Positions 45,714 to 56,939 of a stretch of DNA of 64,000 nucleotides are shown in pieces. Position 1 is the first letter of the stretch, and every line of letters begins with the position of its first letter. The stretch is taken from positions 42,350,044 to 42,414,043 of the forward strand of contig CM055109.1 in assembly GCA_029204225.1 (NCBI GenBank), in the 5' to 3' direction. A program made the position numbers and the translations under genes. The DNA comes from Diphasiastrum complanatum (taxonomy: Eukaryota; Streptophyta; Lycopodiopsida; Lycopodiales; Lycopodiaceae). A model generated the notes under the pieces. It saw only the letters and a program-made list of their open reading frames with translations, was not told where the DNA came from and ran no database searches.

Positions 45714-46158
45714 TTATAAGAAGGACTATCCTATACGATTTGCAAGCAGACAGCTTACAGATCCAGAGAAGAATTATTCAACAACAGAACGTGAAGCGTT
45801 GGCCATGATTTTCTCTATTCGGAAATTTTGTCACTATCTCATGGAAACACACTTTGCATTTTATACGGATCATCAATCGTTACTTTACTTGGTAAATAAG
45901 ACATGTAATACTGGACGTATTGCAAGATGGTTATTATTATTGACTGAATTTGACTTTCGAATTGTGGTCAAAAAGAGGAAGCAACATTATCTAGCCGATC
46001 ATGTTTCACGAATTGAATCCGCACCAGTTAATACTGAAGTGGATGATGAACTGCCAGATGCTGCGTTGTTCTATGTTGAAGCAGTACCTAAGCGGGCGTC
46101 AAATATTGTTGAGTACCTGATACTAGGACAACCGAATGACTCTTTCACAAAAGTATAG
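45650..46158 (+). pseudogene. RNase H of gypsy element I
   Basis: Has IRFASRQLTDPEKNYSTTEREAL, YLMETHFAFYTDHQSLLYLV and HYLADHVSRIE, the standard gypsy RNase H order with the Glu and second Asp present. A stop at 46156 separates it from integrase, which follows in frame. Confidence 0.9.
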
Positions 46159-46167
46159 AAAAGACAA

Positions 46168-47361
46168 TTGATTCATAAGGCTCAACCTTATCAATTAATT
46201 GTAGGACAATTGTATCGTCGTGGATCAGATAATATTTTACGAAGATGTGTTTTACTGCATGAAGTACCAGATCTAATCATGTTTTCACATGATGGCATGG
46301 GTGGAGGACACTTCTCTACAGATATTACTGTTCGCAAACTTTTGCAATCCGGTTGTTGGTGGCCTACGCTTCATAAGGACACAGAAAATTTTATTCAGAC
46401 ATGTGATGTTTGCCAGCGAGCACAACGGCCTACTCGACAGAATTATGAATCCCTACATCCGGTTTTATCACAAGCATCATTTGAAAAATGGGGACTGCAT
46501 TATGTTGGTCCTATTCATCCCGCTGCTCGAGGATCTCAGGCCCAATACATTATCGTCGCAACTGATTATATGACCAAGTGGATTGAAGCCAAAGCTGTCA
46601 AAGTAGCTGATGCAAAATCTACAGCCAAGTTTCTATATTAAAATATTATAATCAGATTTGGATGTCCTATCAAAACTGTCAGTGATTGGGGTACACACTT
46701 TGTTAATCAAACAATAAAGTGTTTACTGTAAGATTTTTTTGTTATACACAGATTTAGTACTCCCTATTATCCCAGAGGGAATGGCCAAGCTGAATCTTCC
46801 AATAAGATTCTCTGCACCATTATGACAAAGACAGTTGAAACGAGTCGGTGTGATTGGGAACATAAACTATATGCAGCATTATGGGCATTCAGAACCGCTT
46901 ACAAAAATAGTACAAATCAAACACCTTTTCAACTGGTTTATGGTCAAGATGTTGTTATGCCAATTGAATTTTTAATCCCATCTTTACGCATAGCAGCAAC
47001 GGAACGAATAAATGATTATCAGTCTTTACAACTTCGTCACGATCCATTGCACAAATTATGTGAAACCCGATTGATGGCAGTTCATGCCTTAGCAGCAGAG
47101 AAAGCCCACCGCAAGGCATGGCACGATCGGTGATTGCACAAGAAAGACCTGGAAGCAGGAGATCTTGCATTGATGTACAAAACCAAGCTGATCAAGAATA
47201 AGTTGAAGTTTACTGGGGAACGCCCGTATAAAGTGAAGAAAATCCTGAACTATGGCGCAGTAATTCTTGAACACTTGGATGGAAAACGATTTGATACTTC
47301 GGTAAATGACAGTCGATTACGCAAGTTTCGGCAGCCTGCTCCGCCAGTTCAACAAGCCTGA
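46168..47361 (+). pseudogene. Integrase of gypsy element I, catalytic Asp lost
   Basis: The zinc domain (HDGMGGGHF, CWWPTL, CDVCQRAQ) is complete. In the catalytic core the first acidic position reads WGLHYVGPI where gypsy integrases have WGLDYVGPI, so Asp is His. The second (SDWGTHF) and the Glu (GNGQAESSNK) remain. Stops at about 46639, 46729 and 47131 interrupt the single frame. The C-terminal GERPYKVKKIL and DTSVNDSRLRKF blocks end at 47361. No chromodomain follows. Confidence 0.88.
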
Positions 47362-48070
47362 TCTCAATATTTTTTTTTTCATTTTATTTGTTTTCAATTT
47401 TTTGTTTTCAGTATTTAATTTGCTAACTTTTTTTTGGAAAAAGACAGTTAAAAAATAATAATAATAAGGAAAGACTAATGAGCAAAAGTCAGGAAGTCAT
47501 CAGTATAAGAAAACGGAAGCACGGTATTTTTATGGAAAATGACTTACAAAACCACTGTTTTGGGTCGATTTGGCCAATATAGTATTAGAAACCTTCGCTA
47601 GGCTCTCAGACTATACATCCACCCTTGATTTATCTAAATTGAGGTGGGCGAAGGTTTCTGACAAGAGAAAATACAATTTTGAATGTTCAGTGATATGCCA
47701 TCTTGGGAACCTTCGCCGAGCATCATAACGTCATTATGAACCTTTGCCGACCTGCTAGATGATCTTAAAATGTCAAAATTAGGTTGTCCATAGGTTCAGA
47801 TTGTGAAAAAAGCATTTATGACAGTACCTGGACGAAGGTTCATCCTTCGTCAGCCTTGGAAAACATTCGTCTGATAGGTTCAGATCCCTAGAAACCTTCG
47901 CCGAGATTTTTATAGCCTATTTTTACAGTATTGTACATGCCTTCAAATTTTTATTCAGAACTGATCAGCCCAACTACTATTTAGTGTAATGGACCCACCA
48001 AATTCACCTATAAGTTGGCTGAATTCAATTCATTCCTCACTTGTGCTAGCGAAGCTCTTGTGAATTTTTC
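47362..48070 (+). other. Spacer after integrase with repeated AACCTTCGCC motif
   Basis: No ORF. The leader motif reappears on both strands at about 47589, 47648, 47707, 47740, 47833 and 47891. GACGAAGG-5 nt-CCTTCGTC at 47831-47851 forms a perfect 8-bp hairpin stem. Confidence 0.7.
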
Positions 48071-49083
48071 TTGCGACCAAAGCCTTCCGAATTTCCTGCA
48101 TTGCCTTTTGATACACTCTCACGCGTTTATAATTCCTTTCTGATTATCATGTCTTCTACCGATACTTCCGAGTCTCCGCGCTATACTATCCATCGTGATG
48201 TCCCATCTGCAACGGACATCATGATTCTTCCTAGCACAAGCATGATCACTCAGTGGATGACCCTTGTGGAGCCTTTACTTACTGCAATGGGTATTCATGA
48301 GAGAGCCTTTTCGAGACCAATATGGATTTCATCACTCTTGCCTTCAGTACGTGGAAGGACGAGAAATCCAAGTTTTACATCACCTTCCAAGGAGCCACAC
48401 ACAAGTTGTGCATCGCTGAGGCCGCACTTGCAGCTATAGGAATCTCATCCGGTACGCACGCCTCACCCAATCACAAGCACGCCAAACAGGCCATCAAGCC
48501 ATACATTGACCTCACCAACGATTTGCATTGGACTAATGATGGCTACCTTCTGGAAGCCATCACTGAGCCTTCCATCCACGCCACTGCCCAATTGTTGAAT
48601 CATTTCCTGATGGTTGGCAACATCAGGAAAGACCGCATCACATCTCAAATCCTTCACAGGATAGTGGATTCTCACATCAAGTTGGCCAAAGCCCCTCTTG
48701 AATCATATAACTGGTTCAAGACTATTTCTGATGAGCTCAAGCGAGCTATTAAGGCCAATACAAAGCAGCAGTTCGCCGCTGGCTCTCTATTGTCCCTCTT
48801 AGCCGCTTCTCACTTAGAAAACAGAATCCATGGCTTCCACCTGGATTCTCTGCTTTCGGTTTACAAAGAAGCACCGGCCGAGTCATCTCACCAGACCTCA
48901 AATTCTCATAGTTGTTGTCGTCCACGCAGCGAGATCGTAATTCCTGACTCGCCTTCCACGTCACGACGTCGTACTAGGCATACCTCGTCAGCTGCGCTTC
49001 CACCCCCTGCTGCTATTTGCACTGAACTTCCCATTTTCCTCGCCTCTGATGCTTCCCTCGCCTTAACTCCCATACAAGGATAG
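48071..49083 (+). pseudogene. Extra 3' ORF of element I, N-terminal part
   Basis: Two overlapping frames (48071-48439, then 48322-49083) encode a largely helical protein downstream of pol. It has blocks such as YITFQGATHKLC, NDLHWTNDGYLLEAI, LLNHFLMVGNIRKDRI and QQFAAGSLLSLLAASHLE, ending in a Ser/Pro-rich tail. I do not recognise it. Some Tat/Athila elements carry an added ORF at this place, so a retroelement accessory protein is the best guess. Confidence 0.55.
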
Positions 49084-49196
49084 TCTGTGACCATTGGGCC
49101 TACCATTCCCATCACAGCTACCCAGGCCGCCTCACCCCCCGCACACCGAAGCAACCTCACCCAACACACAGTTCTTCATGGATATGTTCGATAATT

Positions 49197-50344
49197 TTGA
49201 CCCTCTTGGGGCCACTGAAATCTTTGAAATGCCCCAGAACCCATCACCCTTTGAACCCCAATCCCCTGGAAGAGGATTCGGGCATATCCATGAAGCTACT
49301 GTTGGTGTCGAAGATGCCAGTTAGCAACCACCCACACAGGGTATCCCAGCCACACTTCGGGTTGACACAGTTGTCAAGTCACCGAAGTAGTTCGACGCCA
49401 CGGTGCCTGAAGGGTTTGAAGACAAGGATATTTTTGAAAAAGAAGAGACTTTGGCACCTATTCCACGCCTACCACGGACAGTACCATCAGAGTCTCCTGC
49501 TGCTGCCACCTCCACAACTGTCGATTCTGGTGATGCTCTCGGGTTAGTTTCAAGCCTTGGGCAAGTGATCCAGTCTATGCTGGATAAGAAGAAGGAAATG
49601 GAACAGAGGATCTCTGATTTAGGATCCGAAAACACGTTGATCAGCCAAAAAATTGTCCAGCTAGATTGAGAGATGAAGATCGCCAAGCAACATGAAGAAA
49701 AGGCTGAAAGCGAAAAGACATTGGCTCAGCAACAAGCTGATCACTTGGAAACCTACATCAGCTCCCTGCAAAATGCCCTGACAACCGCACAGGATCAGGT
49801 AGATAAGGCAGTGCAAGATGCCAAGCAACAGGTGCAGCTGCTGAAGAGGCAATTACAAATGGCCGAACAAGATCGCACATGGCTTCAAGGTGAATTGGAT
49901 GCGACCACCCTTGAGCGTTATGCATATCTGCAAACACAAATACCCGATCATCTGGTCACACCGACGGAGATTGCATATTTGTTCAAGAAAGTGGAAACAT
50001 ACAAAGTGGCCCTTTAGGGATTCCAAGGCCGCTTTGATAGGTTCAAAGGAACAGCTTCAACCGAGTTGGCAAAGGCAAAAGAGACCATCAACGCCTATGA
50101 AAAAGCCTCCGCTCAAGTGTTGGAAGCCGGACCACAAATCTCCGTCCCAGTCATGCCGCAATTCTTCCCTTCGTGCCAAGAAGCTGTACAGATGGATACA
50201 GGGGTTGATTCGAGCATGGACCAAGGGGGAGCTCCAGATCTAGCAGATCAACCGCCAACTATACCAGCAATACAAGCGGATCCATCCTCATCAAGGACAA
50301 GCCATTTATTCAAAAGGCCCATCAGCGTCGAGGACCAGATCTAG
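49197..50344 (+). pseudogene. Extra 3' ORF of element I, coiled-coil part
   Basis: Successive open frames 49403-49669, 49673-50017 and 50066-50344 share a long heptad-like helix (about 49540-50000) rich in Gln, Lys, Glu and Ala. A single TGA at about 49667 and TAG at 50015 lie within it. A Pro/Ser-rich tail follows. Likely one ancestral protein with 48071-49083 or a partner of it. No transmembrane segment is evident, so an envelope role is not supported. Confidence 0.5.
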
Positions 50345-50476
50345 ACCTTCTTAAAGTAGCATCCACATGAGTCCTCGCGTGGTGGATGAGTTCTCAAATT
50401 TAAGACCTCCGAGATCAAGGTCGGCAAAGAATTGGACAAAATACCTGCACTGGGAGAGTAGTCGGCATGGAGAATC

Positions 50477-50917
50477 ATGGTTTTTGGAAAAACTCCGGAA
50501 TCAATTAGGAATTACGTCGCCAGCCCTTGCCAGTTGCGGGTAGATCTTTATTACGTGCCAATGCCGCGAAGACAAAAATGGAAAGATTTGGGATTGGCTA
50601 TGGATAAAATCACCATCCATACGCCCAATTGGCCAATCATCCACCAGTCTTACAGTTGGAATATTTCAGTGGATTTCCACCATGCCTTACAAGCATATCA
50701 GAGAGAGTATGTCCAGTCTCCGGATCCAACGGTGCGACAATCGGCAATGTTTGCAAAAGATCTAACTCTGTTGGCGTCAGTGGCAACCAAATGGGACGAT
50801 TGCCTTCCTACCCTGGCATTTGATCTAAATAAGCCGATGGCCTCAGAGCAAATAAAAAATCAGCTGTCGATTGCTCGACTGTATTTCCGTGCGGCTATGA
50901 TGGGAGGCTCTTGGTAA
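50477..50917 (+). pseudogene. Extra 3' ORF of element I, C-terminal block
   Basis: 146 codons with no gap. Aromatic-rich blocks (WKDLGLAMDKITIH, PIIHQSYSWNISVDFHHAL) and LPTLAFDLNK resemble a folded domain. I do not recognise it. It precedes the 3' LTR by 212 bp. Confidence 0.45.
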
Positions 50918-51399
50918 TCCCGCTTCACCTCATGGACAACTTCCAAGTGGATTGTCGGAGTCCACTGTTGTTTCCTGCCGCATAAACTGGATTTCAATAC
51001 TGCACGTCTTGACTTTATGGAGAAGGTGCAGTATCATTTAATTAAGATTCGGCGCAAAGCCAATAAAAGTCCCCAATAACTGCATATTGCAGATGTCGTG
51101 GGACCGCCACCAGTTTTGGTGGGGGATACTGCTGGAGGGTTTGCAGATCCCAAGGCAACCCTAATCCTAGTTAATAAGTGAGAGGGATTTGGCACCCTGC
51201 GTGTGTAAGTCCAACCCAATGATCACATAGTTATTTGATTGATTAATTAGAATGTTAATAAAAGGACTTTGGCCTTTTTGCGGGACTTTTAATGTCGCAG
51301 GGCCTAAATGTCAAGTTAGTGAATAAAGTTGGGTTTCCCTCCAATTTTTATGGTTCCCACACTTTTTTAAATTTGAATAAAAAGAGAGGCAAGACTGGA

Positions 51400-51416
51400 C
51401 CAATAGGATTAAGAGG
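51400..51416 (+). promoter_or_regulatory. CCAAT-containing 17-mer in the gypsy I LTR
   Basis: CCAATAGGATTAAGAGG, 20 bases before the TATA box at 51436-51444. The same 17 bases occur in copia G LTRs (29584-29600; reverse complement 19408-19424). Confidence 0.5.
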
Positions 51417-51435
51417 CTAGGGTCCTCCTCTCTAC

Positions 51436-51444
51436 TATAAAAAG
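51436..51444 (+). promoter_or_regulatory. TATA box of element I
   Basis: TATAAAAAG in a CTCTACTATAAAAAGGG context, conserved in both LTRs (39689-39697). Confidence 0.65.
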
Positions 51445-51855
51445 GGACCAACTCGAGGTGCTCCAAAGAAAGCAGATTGGTTCTCTTTAGAAATGGATTG
51501 ATGAATGTCCTTGCTCTTCCTCTCTTCTCCTCCATTTCTCATATTTTCTTTGGATTTTGCTAATTGTTGGATCTAATCATTATTGGGATTGTTATTTCTT
51601 ATGCTTTTTGTGAGAGAGAAAGGGAGAGAGAGAAGAGTAAGTTTCTATCATTGTTGTGGATTTAGGGTTAATGGATGTAGTGCTAATGCTTAGTGTTAAT
51701 GGATGTTAGTGTTAGATCCTCCATTCATGTTGAAATCTGAACTATATTATCGCTCTCATGGGAACAAACCTACGCGTGACAACTAACTCCGTCTCTTTGA
51801 TGCTAGATTGACTAGATCTTGGATTCAGGTTAGGCAGGGAAAGAAACCCACTACA

Positions 51856-52046
51856 GTCTCCGCTTGAACCCAGAAAGATGCTTTGATACAAGAACTAAAC
51901 GATGGAGAAATCGTATAGTTACCGAGCATCTAGTTTGATGGAAGGATGTACAGATGATGATGATTCTTGGAAACAGGAAGAAAGCTTAAGGGGGGACTTT
52001 CCCAATTTTAAGTTCTGAGGACAGAACTTGAATAAGGGGGGGAAAA
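51856..52046 (+). pseudogene. Integrase/chromodomain tail of gypsy element K, right part
   Basis: Continues the K coding region after element I. Read with frameshifts it gives DTRTKRWRNRIVTEHLV and WKDV, the chromodomain-like end of chromovirus integrases, then a purine tract AAGGGGGGGAAAA just before the LTR. Heavily decayed. Confidence 0.7.
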
Positions 52047-52506
52047 TGTCATGCCCATGACTGGTCTCGGGTAACGTGTCCACGCTAGGGACCGGTAGAC
52101 CAACAACCCGTAAGTTAATTGTGACTATAAGGGAATTGGGGCCCTTATGTATACATGGTCATAATCAATGGTTGTAGGCCTAAATACTTGATGGTGGATT
52201 TGTATGGGTCTATCAGTGAGTCATTGGGGAACTGGATGACGTGGCCCAGATAGGCTGCAGAGGTGTCCAGTGAGGTGTCACAGCGCACTACTAGTGGTCC
52301 ATGGGCCTTGGAGGGTATAAGTATACCTATTGGGCTCTCACTAGTGTATGCTTGATAGCATGACCGGTGGCAGGATGCTGCTGGTGTGATGCCACACTCC
52401 TCTCTGAGTGATTGATCCATAGCTTGGGGGCTAGATCCGTTCGATCTAGGTTTGGTTGGGTTGGTTTGTCCACCATCAGGTTCCCTTGTGTTGCTTGTGA
52501 CTGGCA
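52047..52506 (+). repeat. 3' LTR of gypsy element K (right end uncertain)
   Basis: Starts TGTCATGCCCATGAC directly after the purine tract. The right end is placed at GACTGGCA, 52506, only because it ends CA and the sequence character changes. There is no second copy to compare. Confidence 0.55.
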
Positions 52507-52544
52507 TGCTTAGAATAGGATTTTGAATTAAAGAATTTCAAATT

Positions 52545-53100
52545 TTGCAAAATGAAGACAATAAGCGACAATTTTGGAAGCGAAAGTCTCAATTTCAATT
52601 GTACAAATCCAAAGGTGTTGCGGATCTAGGCGCTTTTGATGATGTAGGTTTGCTAATCAATGTAAATATGGCCTATCCGGACCTTTTCAGTCTATACATG
52701 GATTGGGAGCGAAACCTTGCTGATTATTTTGCGGAGATTTGACACAATCTGCAAAACTGAAGGAAATCACTTCGTTATAAGCAATTTTGTACATATTCAT
52801 TTTGGCAGTTTGGAACTTTTGCAGCAAAGACATTTTTTTTTGTCCAGAATCTTTATGTTAAAAGTTCTTTTATAAGATTTTTTGCTATTGTAAAGAAATC
52901 ACACTTCGTAGTGATTCTGATGAGGACAAAAAGTTAACTCAGGAGCTGTTCGATGGAACATTGCTCCCTGTTAAGCTTCAAGAATTTGGCAACCTAGTAG
53001 TTGGTCATTATACGAAATCAAAGGAAGACTTGATGTTATACGAGGCTCAACAAAATTTGGAGTTAGCCCAAAAACTACATGAAGAATTGAATCCTTTGTG

Positions 53101-53101
<1 letters not shown>
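52545..53101 (+). pseudogene. Exon-like stretches of an unrecognised host gene
   Basis: Two open stretches have normal-looking amino acid use. The first is about 52545-52742 (LYKSKGVADLGAFDDVG, DLFSLYMDWERNLADYFAEI). The second is 52910-53101 (SDEDKKLTQELFDGTLLPV, GNLVVGHYTKSKEDLM, QNLELAQKLHEELNPL). A T-rich stretch of about 165 bp between them looks like an intron. I do not recognise a family. The second stretch ends exactly at the edge of the inverted repeat. Confidence 0.3.
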
Positions 53102-54340
<1,239 letters not shown>

Positions 54341-54582
54341 CTTTGTTTTATTTTTCAGTTTACCGAAAAATTTTGTAGTTCTGCATGAATTTTCCTTGCA
54401 AAATTAGCTTCCCAATGATCTATTGTATGCTTCGATTCAGCTTGTTTATGCGCACGTATGATTTTTTGATACATTTTAAGCCTATATGCTCATTGAAAGC
54501 ATAGATAAATAATTAAACAACCTAAGAAATTAAGTTTTTAAGAAACACCAAAATTGTGATCTTTAAATTATTTTTAGAGGAA
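54341..54582. other. Unassigned AT-rich stretch
   Basis: No gene, repeat or LTR seen. Confidence 0.4.
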
Positions 54583-54816
54583 TGCACAATTTCAAAAAAG
54601 AAGAGCTAACCCAGATATGATTTGACCTTGTTTACTAGAGAAGAACAAGACAAGAAACAATGTTGTTATCTTTATTATGATTTTGAGATATTTTGTTAAA
54701 GACACAGAAGACAAGGAACAATTCACAAAGTTGTTCAATAAACCAAAAAATCTTCACAAGACGTCATGGCACAATTTAATCTATTTTGAGCAAATGGTAG
54801 TTCAATTAGGTCCAAA

Positions 54817-54818
<2 letters not shown>
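54583..54818 (+). repeat. Second copy of sequence L
   Basis: Same orientation as 10800-10915 plus 13803-13944. It lacks element E and about 75 bp around its insertion point. It ends TTAGGTCCAAAG against a GA tract. Confidence 0.7.

Positions 54819-54888
<70 letters not shown>
54819..54888. repeat. (GA)n followed by a run of 37 G
   Basis: GA repeat to 54851, then G at 54852-54888 without interruption. A long G run can form quadruplexes and is prone to slippage and sequencing error. Confidence 0.95.
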
Positions 54889-54889
<1 letters not shown>

Positions 54890-55140
54890 ATGGCCCAATT
54901 GACACGTGTTGCAACGTGACAATGCATGGCCAGATGTGGGCCATACCCTTTGCCGGACACGTGCCAGTATGGCCGAAAAAAAATTAGACACGTGTCGCAC
55001 AGCACGTGTTGAAACGTGCAGATACACGTGTTGAAACGTGCAGATACTGGCCGGTGGTGTTCTGACAAAAATTTAGACACGTGTCGCGCAGCATGTGTTG
55101 AAACATGCTGATGTGGCGAGACAGATGTCGTGCACACCAT
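54889..55140. repeat. G-box-rich short repeat block
   Basis: At least six CACGTG or near-CACGTG sites, mostly in ACACGTGT or GCACGTGTTGAAACGTGC context. Two direct copies of a TTAGACACGTGTCGC-G-CAGCA-GTGTTGAAAC unit start at about 54983 and 55069. The block is GC-rich compared with its surroundings. Confidence 0.75.
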
Positions 55141-55348
55141 CTTCGTGTCAAGCGCAAATTGGTGGACTACAATATTTTCAAAATTGTGAGAACATATTTA
55201 GATTGAGTGCTTTTTATAAGGCCACCTAATACCCATTTTAAAGTTTTTTGGAAGAAGAAAATTTCACATCATCATTTTAAAAAAAAAATCACATTATCAA
55301 AAAATTTTAAGTGATGACATGGCTGCTGCTTCTTCTTCTTCTTCTTTT

Positions 55349-55350
<2 letters not shown>
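55141..55350. other. Unassigned AT-rich stretch
   Basis: Contains A runs and a CTTCTT run. No gene seen. Confidence 0.4.

Positions 55351-55380
<30 letters not shown>
55351..55380. repeat. (CT)n microsatellite, 30 bp
   Basis: Short CT run within a Ser/Leu-coding low-complexity ORF that I do not credit. Confidence 0.9.
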
Positions 55381-55387
<7 letters not shown>

Positions 55388-56437
55388 GCGCACCTTTGCC
55401 ATATCTCTATGTCACGCGCTCACGCGTTGTCTCTCTCTCACGCATTCTCTATTCTCTCTCTCACGAGTTTTGTGTCTCTCCGCGCTCACGAGTTTTGTGT
55501 AAATGGTGAGGATCGGGCAGATGCTTCGCTTGTATGCTCTCTTTTCCTCTCCTATTCTCACTTTTTTTCCTCTCCTACATTGAAGGTAGCCTCCTCCTCG
55601 GCTACCTCCAATGTCGTTGCATCGAGTCATGAGCGCTTGCCGCTTGGCTCAATTGGGTGATGCATGAAGTCATTGTCTTCGTAGTCCACCTATTACAAAT
55701 CTCATGGATCAAAAAGGCACAGCGCATAGGATGCGTTGTCTCCACCACCCTGGGGATGTCACGAAAGAAGCCGGGGGTGTCACGAAAGAAGCCAGCTAGC
55801 TAGAAGCATTCGCCCTCACCGCAAACAACTAGAAGCATTTGCCCTCATCTGCATCTGGCGATGGTTTTGCTACAGAATAAGCAGAAACCTTTCAGGAATG
55901 TGACTCAAAATGTGATTTGAATGGCTTTCTGGACTCCATAATGGGGATATTATGTTTATGGGTGAGGAAAATAGAGTAATGGACATTCATAGTAGTCGAT
56001 GAGCTGGGTTTGTTCTCACTCTGTGGTGAACATCTGACAAACGAAGAGTATGGGATCGATTTTTCAAGGAGGAAATCTTTCATAGAATCAACGGAAGCTT
56101 CCGAGGGCGAGGGCGAAGTAGGAGACGCATGCAAAGTGGTCGATGGATCTTTGAGCCACTTTGATATGATCGTGATCTCAACTAATATCATATATAGTAG
56201 TCATGCTCGTGAATTATTAGTGTGTCGATTGAGTACACGTATCTGATACACACTATAGGTAAACTCTGAATCAGAACACACATGCAGAGCATTAATATAC
56301 AGCTATGGCGTGTATCACAATTGCAAGCATGAGCTCTGGCGATGGTTTTGCAATAGAATAAGTAGAAACCTTTCAGTAATGTGACTCAAGATGTTCCGTG
56401 TGTCTAAGTGTCTATTCGGTGTATCTCTATGCGTCTA

Positions 56438-56440
<3 letters not shown>
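55381..56440. other. Low-copy DNA with local duplications
   Basis: Tandem GTCACGAAAGAAGCC units (about 55757, 55780), paired TAGAAGCATT-GCCCTCA units (about 55802, 55830), and a 60-bp direct repeat at 55853 and 56335. A 99-codon minus-strand ORF at 55892-56191 (SEASVDSMKDFLLEK) has plausible composition but no recognised family. Confidence 0.4.

Positions 56441-56500
<60 letters not shown>
56441..56500. repeat. (CT)n microsatellite, 60 bp
   Basis: Uninterrupted TC/CT run. Confidence 0.97.
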
Positions 56501-56504
<4 letters not shown>

Positions 56505-56939
56505 CTCCTTCCTACTTTATTTTTATATGAAGTGAAATTAGAGTGAAAGAAGATACAGCAATCAGAGAAAGCTCTTATGATCGTGGATCTATCTGTCTTC
56601 TTTGATCTCTTCTCTTATCACTTTGCATTGGGTGTATGAATCAGCATCTAAACTTGGGCATTAGAACAATGGCAACAATTAGCAACCCTGATTTGAACAG
56701 TTAAATGATTTGATACGAGGAGATCCTCCATGACAGCCATCATGCCATGAGCATGATCCATCAGACAGTCGTTGGACAAAACAACCAAAAGTATCATACA
56801 TCAAACGAATCCGCACAGAAGCTTTGCACCGAAGAGCTACCGTCAAATCTGCCACAACAAGAACCGTTTTGTGCAATACATGTCTTTAAAGTGCTCAATT
56901 GTATCCGGCAGGACCCCCACTTTTGATGGCTACTTGCGC

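Larger units (their letters stand above)
39383..51855 (+). mobile_element. Large, decayed Ty3/gypsy retrotransposon I
   Basis: A 12.5-kb element: LTR 39383-40106, tRNA-Asp primer site 40111-40127, leader, gag-protease, RT, RNase H, integrase (to 47361), then about 3.8 kb of further sequence with ORFs, and LTR 51130-51855. RT precedes integrase, which defines the gypsy order. The LTRs differ at about 30 positions over 725 bp (about 4%) and the genes carry about ten stops and two frameshifts, so the copy is old and dead. The primer site and long 3' region suggest the Athila/Tat side of plant gypsy elements, but I did not compare sequences. Confidence 0.92.
51130..51855 (+). repeat. 3' LTR of element I
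   Basis: 726 bp, starts TGCTGGAGGG (TG retained), ends CCACTACA. About 30 differences from the 5' LTR. GTCTC follows. Confidence 0.92.

Noticed and set aside
48463-49169. Minus-strand ORFs opposite the extra gypsy region
   Set aside because: The plus-strand frames have better composition and follow the element orientation.
48071-50917. Envelope gene of an errantivirus-like element
   Set aside because: No signal peptide, transmembrane segment or furin-like site visible. A coiled coil alone is not enough.
52145-52507. 120-codon minus-strand ORF in the K LTR
   Set aside because: It lies within an LTR, has no motif, and the region is non-coding in the element.
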